Below, piece after piece: positions 12,243 through 23,330 of a stretch of DNA of 64,000 nt. Position numbers and translations under genes: made by a program. Origin of the DNA: Toxonevra muliebris (Eukaryota > Arthropoda > Insecta > Diptera > Pallopteridae); assembly GCA_963691655.1 (NCBI GenBank), contig OY829326.1, positions 93,985,235-94,049,234 on the forward strand, in the 5' to 3' direction. How positions within the stretch are numbered: position 1 is the first letter of the stretch; each line of letters starts with the position of its first letter. The notes under the pieces are model-generated. The model made no database searches. It was given only the letters and a program-made list of their open reading frames with translations, and had not been told where the DNA came from.

Positions 12243-12734
12243 CAGTGCCGGTCATATCATTTGCAACCAAAATTGCTTGTACTTTAAATGACTTCTTAAG
12301 TTCACTAAAATAATTTTTATTAAAAATCAAAAATCTTTTTTATTCAAAACAAAATGTGTTTCTTACTATTTATTATAAAAAATTAAAAATACAAAATTAT
12401 GTTGCAAATAAAAAAAGGAAAAAGTTATGTTAAATTAAATTCAGAACTGATGAGGTCAAAATATTCGCAACTAGAAAAAGTGAATGTGAAAATTGTAGGA
12501 AAATCGAAAAAGTTTTCAAAACCATTATTAACGATGACTGTTGAACGTCTACGTGGTATTGGTTCCCTTAAATGTTTCGTCTGATCAATTCGAACTCGCT
12601 TCCATTACTTTTGAACATCTCTTCTTACACTTTGTTTTGAATAAAAAAGATTTTTGATAAAAATTATTTTAGTGAACTTAAGAAGTCATTTAAAGTACAA
12701 GTGATTTTAGTTGCAAATGATATGACCGGCACTG
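12243..12734. mobile_element. Tc1-type MITE with about 90-bp TIRs
   Basis: TA target duplications lie at 12,241 and 12,735. The left arm begins cagtgccggtcatatcattt and the right arm is its inverted copy ending aatgatatgaccggcactg, with arms matching for about 90 bases (through the attttagtgaacttaagaag stretch). The 310-base interior has a 61-codon frame with no transposase motif, so it is non-autonomous. Ends and TSD are unusually well preserved, suggesting a fairly recent insertion. Confidence 0.88.
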
Positions 12735-13321
12735 TATCTCCAAAAAAAATTTCTCAAGAAAAAAAAACATTTATTTCTTGAGCAGGAAAAAGTAGTAGTC
12801 AAGAAAATTTTAATTTAGAATAAGTATTCACTTCTTTTAAAATTAAATAGCAAAAAAGAAAATATTTCTGTATGCCACTGACAGTATTTGCTGCCCCGTG
12901 TATGCAAATCTAGCCGCCCAAAGAAGTTATATTTTGCGGAATTGAAAAAAAAAGAAAATAGATTGAATCTTTTTTTTTGGTTTTGAAGTTCTAGGGGCAA
13001 CGTTTCCCTTACCCAATTGGGCACAAATTCCGCATAGCTCATTTTTTCATGGAATGGAACTAAACTGAGGGGTGCCCATGAGAAACTCTCAATAAATTTA
13101 AAAAGTGCCATATATATAGGGGAAAGTACTGAAACATTAAGTGTTTTGAATTATTCAAAGCGCACTTATCCAGTGACGGAAGCAAATGGCTCTATGGGGT
13201 AGATAGATAGATGGATTAGAAAGGGTGTAACGTACTTCGACCTTAAGAGAGCTATTGTTACCTGTTTAAAGTTTGTTAGACAAACCAATCTTGCTGAGGA
13301 ATCTCACTACTTTATGTCGTT
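12735..13321. other. AT-rich spacer
   Basis: No gene recognised; a 98-codon minus frame at 12,815-13,111 has no domain I know. Contains a GATA-type run near 13,200. Confidence 0.35.
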
Positions 13322-13820
13322 TTACTTGGGTGGTAGTGCCCCAAGTATCTCTTTCTCCTGCAAGTGAATGGCTCGCAGTGTTCGCATTACGATGTGCTCG
13401 GATGTTTCCTTGTCATTTTTACAGAATCTACAAGTGCTGTTCTGACGTAAGCCTAGGTTTTTCATGTTCACCCCCAGTTTGCAATACCCTGAAAGGAAGC
13501 CCATTATTAGCCACAGTTGACTTTTATTTAACATAAGATAGAGAGCTGCTCTGCTGGGATCGAATTTCCCAGTTAGTAGCTTTGAATGTCTTAGCTTAGG
13601 GAGGAGTGCCCAGTAGGATGATCTGGTGTTTTGTTTCTTTTTTTTTCCTCGCACTTTTTAAGGTTTGAATTCCTATACCTAACAAGCGTTCTGGGCCAAT
13701 GAAGGTCTTGGCCCTTGCGTTCTTTTCCAGGTGGTCGGCTACTTTATTACCATAAATACCTGTATGTCCGGGTAGCCCGAATAGAGTTACCTTATTAGTC
13801 TTGCCTAATGTGTTTAGGCC
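13322..13820 (-). pseudogene. LINE RNase H and C-terminal zinc-knuckle fragment
   Basis: On the minus strand the upper part reads KVTLFGLPGHTGIYGNKVAD, the end of an RNase H domain (catalytic-site GxxGNxxAD). After a frame change at a run of nine A (13,640-13,648) it continues LLPKLRHSKLL, then GFLSGYCKLGVNMKNLGL and STCRFCKNDKETSEHI, the CxxC...H tail typical of RNase H-bearing insect LINEs. The frameshift and isolated position make it a relic. The GFLSGxCKLGxxMKN segment recurs at 50.6 kb, so both come from one family. Confidence 0.8.
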
Positions 13821-13975
13821 ACACTAATTTAGAAGAAATCTCAACTGAATCTGACTGAATTTTTGTACCCACGTTCAAGGTTGATGCTTGGAAGCGCTAT
13901 GGGGACTGCAATCTCTCCTAAAATTGTGAATTTTTATAATCTTTCAAATACTGTTTTAAGATTCGTTTTTATTTT

Positions 13976-14626
13976 AGATCGGAATTTTGGATTTAATTTT
14001 TGTTTGAATTTTTGTCTGAGCTTTAATCTAAGTTTGGATTTGTCTTTTGATCTGTACTTCGGTATAACTTTCGTTTAATTTTAGTCTGAATGTTGGTTTG
14101 AGTTGGTCTGATTGAAATCAGACTGTTGTTCTGAATTGTGGTCTAATTTTGTGTTTGCCTTTGATTTGAATTTTAATATGAAATTTTGTCTGAGTTTTGT
14201 TCATAATTTTGAATTTTTTGGTAAGTTTTGGTTTGGATTTTGGTATGCTTCTGGTTTAAGTTTTGTTAAAAATTTGGTATGAGTTTTCGTCAAAATTTTA
14301 GTTGACGTCTTGATTTGAGTTTGTGGCTAGGTCTTAGCCTGAATAATGGTCTGAATTTTCGTGATTTATGGTCTAATTTTTGACTGAATTTTGATTCACC
14401 TTTTGTTTTGAACTTTGGTCTGAGTTTTGGACTTAATTTTTATCTGATTTTTTGTTTGATTTTTTGATTCTGATAAAAATTTTTGGTCTGAATTTTGACT
14501 TTTTTTTCTTTGGTTTGATTTTGTTTTGGCCTTTGTTCTGAAATCTGACCTGCTTTTGGTTTTGATATTATGGTCTGATTTTTGGTTTAAATTTTAATAA
14601 AATTTTTTGACTGAGTTTGAATCTGT
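13976..14626. repeat. Degenerate GGTCTGAATTTT array, copy A
   Basis: About 650 bases of imperfect 11-18 base units around ggtctgaatttt / ttggtttgaatttt, strongly C-poor on this strand. A related array lies at 54,340-54,985 and a 60-base snippet at 16,861. The 71-codon frame at its start, rich in N-F-x-L-S, is a translation of the repeat. Confidence 0.8.
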
Positions 14627-14689
14627 AATCCTATAATTCGCACCTCAATAATTCAAAAAATTAAGATTCGAATTATCGAAGTTCTACTG

Positions 14690-16479
14690 TAGTATGCAGT
14701 CCTGTACATTTCCCCGTTTTTCATAAATGATAATCTACGATGCGATCTACACACGCTTGAAATTCATTTATATCCTTTTTCAGAAGTGTCAACCTTCGTG
14801 ATAAATATCTTTTTTTATACATAACTATATGCATACATATGCACATTGTTGTTATTGGCTTTGCAATAAAAGGAAGTATTTACGGCATGGGTGGCTCATT
14901 TGTTTAAACAAATGGAAAATAATATGCAAGTTAATATACACCAACAAAAAACAACAACAACAACAACAGCATGAGCAATAAGAAGGTCATGAAAAATAAT
15001 ATCTACAAAAAGAGACTAAAAAAAAGAAGATACAAACATACACTAACACTCGTCCCTACACACACACGCACGCACACACAAAAGACTTAATTGAGAACAA
15101 AAGTGCATAGCAGGGAATTAAATTCAGTGTATTTGCCATTGCACTGCAGGCGGCAGTTGTGGAAGCAAAACGAAACGAAATCTTAAGCGTAGCGTAACAA
15201 AAACGATATGAAGTGTCAACACGCTTTAGATACAGACAATCTTAAAAAATACCTACCGTACTTTGCGCTCCGAAAAGTATTAACATAAAAAAGAGAAGCC
15301 TCTAAGAATATAGCAACAAGAAAGCAATTCAGCATTCAACCAACTAACTTGTGGTTTTATTGGTAGCTGTTAACGAATCACACCACACACACACACTCAC
15401 ACTCACATCCATTCTTACCACATTCATTTTCATATCGTCATAAGCACACTAATAAATTTGAAGTAGCTACCTGTGCGCCTGTGTATCTTTTGGAGTCTCA
15501 ACCTTCTTCTTCTGCGACTTTTGCCTTCTTCTTCGCTTGCGTCTTTGTCTTCCAGCGGCATAACGATTTCAGTGATTTTTCAGCCTTAATGCCTTAAGCT
15601 GTTTTGGTGCGCATCAAGCTTAACACTTTGGCGCACACACATCATGAGCCTCGTCGCACCAACGACGGGCAGACAGGCAGACAGGCAGACGGACGGATGA
15701 ACAGCAAACAAGCTCTGGCAAGCGATTGAATAAGCTTCATGGTAAAGGCAGCAAACAACTTGACCTTGAACTTGTGTGCAAGTCTCTTTTAAAAAAAGTT
15801 GTGACTTTACAAACTTTTCATTTCGTTTCGTTTTTTTCTTGTCTTTTCAACAATTTTTTTTGGTTGTAGTATCTGTATCTGCATCTTCAGATTTTGTATC
15901 TTTTTGTTTTTTTTAGTTCTTTTTTTTTTGTTTCGTTCAGCTAATGACTTTGTGACATTAATTTTGTTTTGAGCCCAGTTTGTTTTTTTTGTTCGTTTCT
16001 TTGTTAACTTCAACGCTTCTTTTGTCGTTTTAAGAAGATTTTGAATTTTTTGTTTGAAAACTTGAAAAATTACCTATCTTCTGTAGTAATGATACAATGG
16101 TAACATTTTTGTCATACAATTCGGATGTCAAGTATTAATGTAAACTGAGTTTTTTCTTTTATTTATGCACGTTAAAACTTTTAATCATTTCCGAAAATAC
16201 TTTACTTTAACTTAACATACGATTATACTCAGATACCAAACAAAATAAGCAAACCAACGTGTATGAAGGTCAATTACATTAAATCAATGCAATTGATAAA
16301 TTAGAGCTTAGGTTAAGCTCTTCATAGTATATAACATCATGCGACAACACTTTTTATTATTATACATGAAGTGAACTATATGTACTTGAAAATAGTGGAG
16401 AAATATGGCATGAATGTGAATTCTGTTTATTCGTAACAAAAAAAGCTGCAACTAGATACATGATTGTAGGACTTCTACT
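14690..16479. other. Spacer with CAA and CA microsatellites
   Basis: No gene recognised. CAA run at 14,950-14,969, CA runs at 15,058-15,081 and 15,381-15,406, CTTCTT tracts at 15,500-15,545 and a CAGACAGG run at 15,670-15,692. A lysine-rich minus frame at 15,807 is a poly-T by-product. Confidence 0.5.
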
Positions 16480-16830
16480 TAAGGGGACATTCCAGTTTAA
16501 AATTAGAAAAAATAGGCTTTTTTTTAACCCAAAATGGCGGCGGTAGACAGCATCTCCATAAACTAAAAGAGATTTTGTTCGCTAGATATTTCTCTATACA
16601 CTGAATCACAAAAAAGTGAAATTTTCGCCCCTCCCTTTTTTTTGGATCTTTTTTCTCCAAAAACGATTGGATGTCAGTTTTTCAAAATCTGATATATCTG
16701 ATTAAATTGAAACCCGTTACTTGGGGGTTTTCGGGGTAAATGTAAAAATAAAATTCTATGAGAACTTTGCAAAACAACGTTTTTAAAAATATTTTTGCCA
16801 ACAAACTTAGTCGAAAATCGACAAAAAATT
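16480..16830. repeat. Unclassified interspersed repeat C
   Basis: The opening ggacattccagtttaaaat also occurs at 21,226 (gagacattccagtttaaaat). The part at 16,665-16,735 (gacatcc..., acccgttacttgggggtttt) is the inverted counterpart of 25,200-25,290. Three places in the window thus share pieces of one family. No coding potential and no clear ends. Confidence 0.5.
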
Positions 16831-16860
16831 GACATTTTAAAAAAACTGACTTTTTTTTTA

Positions 16861-16920
16861 TTTTGATCTGTCTTTTGTTTTGAATCGTGGTCTAATTGTC
16901 GGCTTGCCTTTGAGTTTTTG
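16861..16920. repeat. Snippet of the GGTCTGAATTTT repeat
   Basis: Sixty bases including cgtggtctaattgtcggctt and gcctttgag align with 14,125-14,165 of array A (tgtggtctaattttgtgttt, gcctttgat). It ends exactly where the CCGGGTA-rich inverted repeat begins. Confidence 0.55.
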
Positions 16921-16929
16921 ATAAATATT

Positions 16930-17125
16930 GAACCCGGATATCCGGGTGCCAGCGGTTTTCGGGTATTACCCGGGTACTATTATGACGGATACCCGCGCAT
17001 TTTCGGGTAACCGTTGTTGGTAGATTGATTGAAAAAAACTTATAAAATTAGGGGACTACAAAATCTACTATATATAAATATATTTGTTGTATCGAATAAA
17101 CGCCTGAACGGAATCAGAAAAAAGT
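16930..17125 (+). repeat. CCGGGTA-rich inverted repeat, left arm
   Basis: Starts with several variants of acccgggta / cgggtaccc, then an AT-rich part and ends aaacgcctgaacggaatcag. It is the inverted partner of 20,484-20,680 over about 195 bases. Could be a terminal repeat of a 3.75-kb element or one of two MITE copies in opposite orientation. Confidence 0.75.
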
Positions 17126-20121
17126 AATAAGTACTTGTAGACAAAGTATTATCAGTAAATTTTTATTTTTTCGATCTGGTATAAAATTCATTATTTGATT
17201 TTTATACGACTTTTAATTTTTTTCGTAAGAATTATTGTTTGAGTTTAATTTTTTTTTTTGCTCAGGAATAAAAATAATTTTTTGAGTTTCTTGCTCGAGA
17301 ATAAAATTAACCCTTGGGTTTTAAATTTTTTTCGAAACGAAACATTCAAAACTTACAGCTTTGTTATTGTGAGCAAAGGGATACATTTTTCCGGTTACGC
17401 TGTCGTTTAGTTTCAGCTTGAGTTTTTCGTCTCGCAAGCATCTGAGTAAGGAATACATTTTATCCCTTTTGAATGGCATATGCGTAGAAAAGTTTTATAC
17501 AGTAGGGACTAAGTACAAGCAAACAGCTCGTAATGGAGGCAAGAAATAAATGGAAACCCCGGTCTATTCTTTCGATTTTATTATAACTTAATATGGAGTC
17601 ATAAATTTTAGAATCATAGAAAATACGTTTTTGTTTTAACCGCCCTTCGATTTGAGTTCCCATTGATTAAGTTTGGTTCCTTCGATTAATATTAGATTCT
17701 GAAATGTTTTTCTTTTCTTTATCTCTAAGAAGATCAAGTCACACAGATTAAAATTGAATCAATTTATATCATGAAAGCATTCATATTACTGTCTATTTTA
17801 TTTTATTTTAGGTGTTGAGTTTCTAGTTCTACATTGTCTGCAATCTTCCGGCTTAGATTAGAAAAATAACGCTTGGAAAATGTTAATGTTAGAAATAAAT
17901 TTTTTAAATTAATAAATGTTAATTTATGTCATTCTACTACGTCTACGGGTGTAAGCTTGAATGCTACAAAGGTAATTACCAACGCTACTGTATAAAGTAA
18001 AAAATTGCAACAACAATAATAACAACAACATAACAACCCGGCAGCATTAATCTTAACAATTTAGAAAAAAATTATAACTTATTGAAAACGAAAATAATAA
18101 AAATAAAAATCAAATCGAAATATCGAATGGAACGCCAACATAAAATAAAAATAAAAAAACAAGTATAAAAAAAAAAAAAATCAAAAACACAAAAACAACA
18201 ACAAAACGAAAATGTCGTTGATGCTAATTGAATTTAGAGGCAAAAGTATATAAGGCTTATTTATGTACATATGTACATACGAGTATATAAAATAAAATTC
18301 TCAGCTGTTTGTTATTCTCAGTTGTTGGCTTCAAAAAATAGAAGAAATTTAAATAGCAACAACAACAGCATAAAAAACAAGAACCAGATACAAGTTGAAA
18401 ATGCGAGTTTTAAGATTAATTGAAATTGGTTTTATTTGTGTGATTGCTTGCAAAAAAAATATAAATATCTTGTATATAATAAATATATTTATTCTCCAAA
18501 TACTACAACAACAACAACAACAACAGCAAAAAGTTAAATAAATAAATCGGTCACAATTTGATTTGTTTGCATTTTGAAGGTTTTTATTGCATTTGCATTT
18601 TATTGGTAGCATTTTTCATTTTGTTGTTGCTGTTGTTTTGATTCGCTTCCAACTTAATTGTAAAGTAGTCTTGTCTTGTATCTTTTTCAATCTGTCTGTC
18701 TTTCTGTCTGTCTAACCGTCGTCTGTCTATCTATTGGTTGTTTCTTAGTTTTAGCGGTTCTACAACTAACTGAAAATGAGCACAATTGCGGTTCAGACAT
18801 GCGTCTGGCAACTGAAGACAACCCACTCACACACACAGAAGCAAATATACATACATACATTCTCATGCATATGGTAGTTACATATACGTCGATTGATCGC
18901 TTAAGCACACATAAGCTTACATTTTGATATAATTTGCCTTTATTGTTGTCATTTAAACTTTAATCGCTAAACATTTGAAGTTACTTAAGAAGCCTACACA
19001 TACATACAGACATACAAACATGATTTTTGCCTATGTATTTTAATTCTTTTCTTTGGTTGCACAACTTTACTGCTTTTGCCTACCTTTGCCTTTTTATATT
19101 TATACTTATGTATATATGTATGTGTGTGTATATCTAATGGTAAGTTCAAGTATTTGCACCTTCTTAAATTTCTGTCGTTTCAGATTTTACATTTAGATAC
19201 ATTTGTAGTTTAATTAAATTTGGTTGTAGTTTAACAGTAACAACAACAACCATAACATCAACAAAACTTGTTGTATTTAATTTTGTTGTTGACTTTTTTC
19301 TTCGACGTTTCGCTTGTAATGTTGTTAGCAGTTTTTTTGTTTTTGTTTTTATTTACTATTTAGTTGAAACCGCAAATATTCAATCTAAGCTAAGTCAGAC
19401 TCAGCTTGCTGGCTAAATTTTATCTCTTTGGCAGCATCCTTGAAAAGCTTTTAATTTATTTATACACAAAATTACAATCTTGCATTTGCATATGTTAATT
19501 AAATATGAAGAAGAATATTTATGTTCAGGTGTTACAAGAAAAAGAGACACATTTTATATGATATTATTATAATGTGTAATAAATTATTGTCGTAAATATA
19601 CGCGTTCTTAAGTTGTTACCCTTAACTTGGAATGTTGGTATGATATTAAGTCATTGTCACACTTTTAATTCTATTGTAACTTCATACAAAAAGTATTTAA
19701 CCTTCAATTTATAGAGTCCGACATTTGACGACGTTGGCGTAATCAAGAATAAAAGATTTTAAGCTTTTTAACTTATTTAAGTTAAGAACTCAGCGGCAAA
19801 TGTGCGCCATACATACAAAAGATGTATAAAAATAGAAAGAGTTGTTGGATTTTCTTTAAATTTTGCACTTATAGTAATTTTTGTTCACTGAGCTCGAAAA
19901 TGAAATTGGTTTTCTTTCTAGACCGTCTAATTTATTCAGAGCTCATTGAACCAGTTTCGACGAAACTTACGTCAATTGGTTAGTAATTAAATGTGCAAAC
20001 AGTTTTGCTAAGGCAGAAGTTAAAAGTGCAAGTTTCATAAACTAAATTATTCATGGTCTTTATCGCATTCATGAAATAAATAGAAATATTGACCACCTGA
20101 TCCACCTAAAACCAAAATGTA
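17126..20121. other. Spacer between the two CCGGGTA arms
   Basis: No gene recognised. CAA-type runs at 18,000-18,040, 18,180-18,200 and 18,504-18,527, a CTGT-rich stretch near 18,690-18,730, and TTG/GTT runs near 19,270. An acceptor-like pyrimidine tract ends near 17,811 without a convincing partner donor. Frames of 60-87 codons are microsatellite translations. Confidence 0.45.
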
Positions 20122-20361
20122 GTGCCCAAATATATGAATCCACCCAATTGCCCCCAGCTTCGACCGATCGAAAAATACTGGGCTATTACAAAATATAAGT
20201 TGAAGAAAAATGCAGGTATTGTCAAAAATGTGAATTCAATGTTACTAAAATGGAACCAAATAGCCGCAAAAGTATCCAGAGTGGATGTTCATAGGTTGAT
20301 GGGGTCCATTAAAAGGAATACCCGGAACTTTTTGCACAACAAAGAAACTCAGATCTTTTAA
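20122..20361 (+). pseudogene. Tc1/mariner transposase, C-terminal fragment
   Basis: The 79 codons read KYMNPPNCPQLRPIEKYWAI, the block carrying the last catalytic acid region (P-N-x-P-x-x-x-P-I-E-x-x-W), followed by KYKLKKNAGIVKNVNSML and a basic tail ending at a stop. It begins mid-protein with no ATG at its natural start; everything N-terminal is missing. The type resembles Tc1/mariner members with a long spacing before the last acid, such as rosa, but that is only a guess. It lies just inside the right CCGGGTA arm, which may be coincidence or may show that both belong to one element. Confidence 0.7.
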
Positions 20362-20483
20362 TATTATAGTATTAAAACACAATATTAAACTTATCATTTA
20401 ATGCATTATTTGTTATTCTGAATGTTCTGGTTAAAAAGATACAGCAACTTTCCTGCGTGCCAATTTTGCGTGAACCGCGCTTT

Positions 20484-20680
20484 ACTACTATTTTCTGATT
20501 CCGTTCAGGCGTTTACTCGATATAACAAATATATTTATGTATAGTAGAAATTGTAGTCTCTCAATTTTATAAGTTTTATTTCAGTCAACCTATTGGCAAC
20601 GGGTACCCGGATAATACCCGAAACCCAAGAGTACCCGGGTATCCGAGTACAACCCGGGTAAACGGGTATCAAGAGCACTA
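20484..20680 (-). repeat. CCGGGTA-rich inverted repeat, right arm
   Basis: Inverted copy of 16,930-17,125: ctgattccgttcaggcgttt at the inner side, then cgggtacccggataatacc and acccgggtaaacgggta at the outer side. Identity is high across the inner AT-rich part and looser in the CCGGGTA part. Confidence 0.75.
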
Positions 20681-20687
20681 GTTCTTA

Positions 20688-20760
20688 GTCTTTCAATATC
20701 CTATATAAGTTACTAATGTTGAAAATCATTGTCCAGAATTACAGGTTTTGATTTCAAATA
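20688..20760 (-). repeat. Interspersed repeat D, copy 1
   Basis: The segment ttcaatatcctatataagtt with flanks is the inverted counterpart of 25,476-25,548 (aacttatataggatattgaa type). It borders the right CCGGGTA arm. Confidence 0.6.
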
Positions 20761-22359
20761 TCTTCGCTAAATAGAAATAAAAAATAATAAAAGTCATAAA
20801 AACGCAATACGTTCGGTATGCCTAGACTTTTTGCTTTTGTATAGCACACTACTTTAAGTTGTGTTCGCCCCATCTTCATTTATTTATTTAATAATGTTTA
20901 AAATTTTTTTTATTTTTTAATTTAACAAATCATTAATCAACCTGCTTACCGTTTATTAGCATTAAATATGGCAAACATAAATGAAAAAGTGTTTAAATCC
21001 TACCAAATTGTTCGGGTCTAACAACGCGTCCAACAATACATACGGAACCTAGGTGAGTCTTTCCGTTCTCGAGATAATGGGAGGGGGGCGGGGGAGGGAG
21101 GGTGTCGGGTTCACCTCATCTTCCCTATATTTTTTAAGGCCGCGATAACTCTTGGATTTAAAAAAGGAAAGCCCATTTGAAAGAAACCGGACACTTCAGT
21201 TTTATCAATAACTGAATTAAGGAGACATTCCAGTTTAAAATAAAAAAAAGACTTTTTAAGCAATTTTTTTTTAAGTATGATATTTACAGACCCAGATAAA
21301 ATTATCTTGTATTTCATTTTAGTTTTTTAATTCAAACTCACATTTGATTCACGGGCGTGTCAGAGCTGATTCAAAAAGGACAATCATGAATTATTTATTA
21401 TTTATAAATGCTGACCCGGGATGGATGGCAAACGGCGTTCCCCTTTCCCCCTTGCCCACCTCCTTCATATTTTTATCGTTCTCAGTTATTACTTTTTAAT
21501 AATACAATTTTTTTATAAAGAAAGAAAAATACTTCACCTTTTTTCATAGGAACTTAATTTTTATTAATGTTTATATGACGCAAAATTTTTTGTTATTGAC
21601 AGTGTTCAATTGTAATATTAATTATCAAAATCAATTTATATATAACGATATATAACTCACAAACCAAGAAAACAAAAACAAACAAATAAAAATCTAACAT
21701 TAAACATAAAAGAAACTTTCAAATACCGAAATCATAAGTTAAAAATTTAATAAGTTTTTAATCAATTAATAAAAACAAAAAATATAGTAAAAAAGCGTAA
21801 ATTTAAATTACATAATTAATATTTAATTCATTTAAGTCTATGATCGGAGAAAAAATTCTTATATGGGACCAAAAACTTTGTTGGAATTATTTGATAACAT
21901 TTAAATTTTGTTATCAGTTGTTTGTAATATCGATTTTTACATGCAATCTCAAAATTGAAAAATGCGTTTTCTTTGTTGTGGCTGTGGCGAAAACTTTGGT
22001 GGTTACATTGGTATCAATTTTTCTCGCGAATTCGGATTCCAAGCATAAAGTTTCCAGACCGGAATACTCTAGTTTGTATTGAACAAGTATGATAATAGTT
22101 TTTTATTATTGAAAGTATGTTAAATTTGCTTGGGCCCCACATTTGGGCCTTCAAGAAAACTCCGGGCCCGAGGGGAATTCCCCCTTTCCCTTTTCAGAGG
22201 ACCTGCTCATAGGGTAAAGAATCTGTTAATTGTGTCAGACCGGAGTAATTGTTACCTTTTCCCAACTACGGGTCTCTCACTCTATTATTTTTTTAGATTC
22301 TAATGTGGTACAGTTCACTACATTATTTCTCCGATTTGTGGAATTTTAAATCCATTGAA
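20761..22359. other. AT-rich spacer
   Basis: No gene recognised. Holds a G-rich run at 21,077-21,103 with at least five G tracts, the 20-base match to repeat C at 21,226, and a C/G-rich patch with GGGCC motifs at 22,130-22,200. An 80-codon frame at 21,840 has no recognisable domain. Confidence 0.4.
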
Positions 22360-23330
22360 TGTTTCCATACCATTTGAGGACGTCCGCTTTTCCTGCTTCA
22401 TTACTTGACGGCACATCCCAGTGGAAGGTTTACGCAGGGCTTAGTAGATCAATCTGACACTTGATCTGGACGGCGATCTTGTTCTTGTTAATATCGAGTT
22501 AGCAAGAGTCAGTATTCGTGATAGTTTTTGGCCACCATGAAATATGTGAATTTGTTAACCTCTTCGATCTTCACATACCCATTCTTTTTATTTTTTAGGC
22601 CAATCAACTCCTACTAGGTATTTAGTCGAAGCTGCCGAGTAGCCGATGAAAGTCTGTTGCCTACTCGATGATTATGTTTAAAGCGTTTGTTCTTGAGCGA
22701 TACCCTGCCTGCCTGAAGGTTCTATCTTCACGATGACTCTGGCAATAAAAATTCTTATGAACAACATAGATGGAATGGAAAGAGTACAAAGAGGTAGTTC
22801 TCCTTTGTTAGGTATTAATTATAAGCGTTTCCAGTTTAATCGTTCCAAAAATTTTACTTTTTAATTCAAAATGTATTTACTAAATTTTTTCGGTAAATTG
22901 GTATGCTCCTAGTGAAGCGAAGGTCCTCAGGGAAAGTTGTACATATTTAGAATACAATTTCTTGTCATTAACTACACATCTTTGGTTGCTCAAGTTTCCT
23001 GCAACCTTGGAGGTTCGGTATATGAAAGGTTATTTTTGCTTTCATTATCCTATGCAAGATATCTGCTTTTTATCTTTAGTGATTACTCTGACCAGTTAAA
23101 GAAGCACAGAGTTATTTTCGATGAGTGAGTCAGCTTTGAAATGGTTTTTGGTGTTGTTATAACTTTTTTTCATGCTCTTGGTCATCGATCGATTAATTTT
23201 TAGACTAGTTTCTGTCTGTTTGGACTCCTTAATGAGGTTGTATAATTTTAGCTGCATATCGAAGTGCTTAGATGAGAGCAGGCATATTTACTCTGCGTAG
23301 TCAAGGTCTTTAAGGTGTTCTACTAGGTTC
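22360..23330 (-). pseudogene. LINE reverse-transcriptase relic, interrupted
   Basis: On the minus strand, near 23,290-23,150, the text ICLLSSKHFDMQLKLYNLIK and then INRSMTKSMK follows the pattern after the catalytic YADD box in CR1/RTE-like reverse transcriptases (here DYAE replaces DYADD). Near 22,570-22,520 EEVNKFTYFMVAKN matches the next conserved block (normally KFTYLGS). About 550 bases between the two blocks look unrelated, so an insertion is likely. Frameshifts and stops are frequent. The overlapping plus-strand frame at 22,937 is a shadow. Confidence 0.5.

Larger units (their letters stand above)
11872..14689. mobile_element. Pogo-like TIR pair with nested elements
   Basis: Left end after TA: cagttaaacctcaataattc. 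Right end, inverted, before TA: cagtagaacttcgataattc. The CAGT...CTCGATAATTC form and TA target fit pogo/Tigger-type ends. The interior holds a Tc1-type MITE, a LINE tail and a degenerate array but no pogo transposase that I can read. The two ends could come from one 2.8-kb element or two separate copies. Confidence 0.45.

Noticed and set aside
15807..16013. Lysine-rich 68-codon minus frame
   Set aside because: Translation of T-rich low-complexity DNA.
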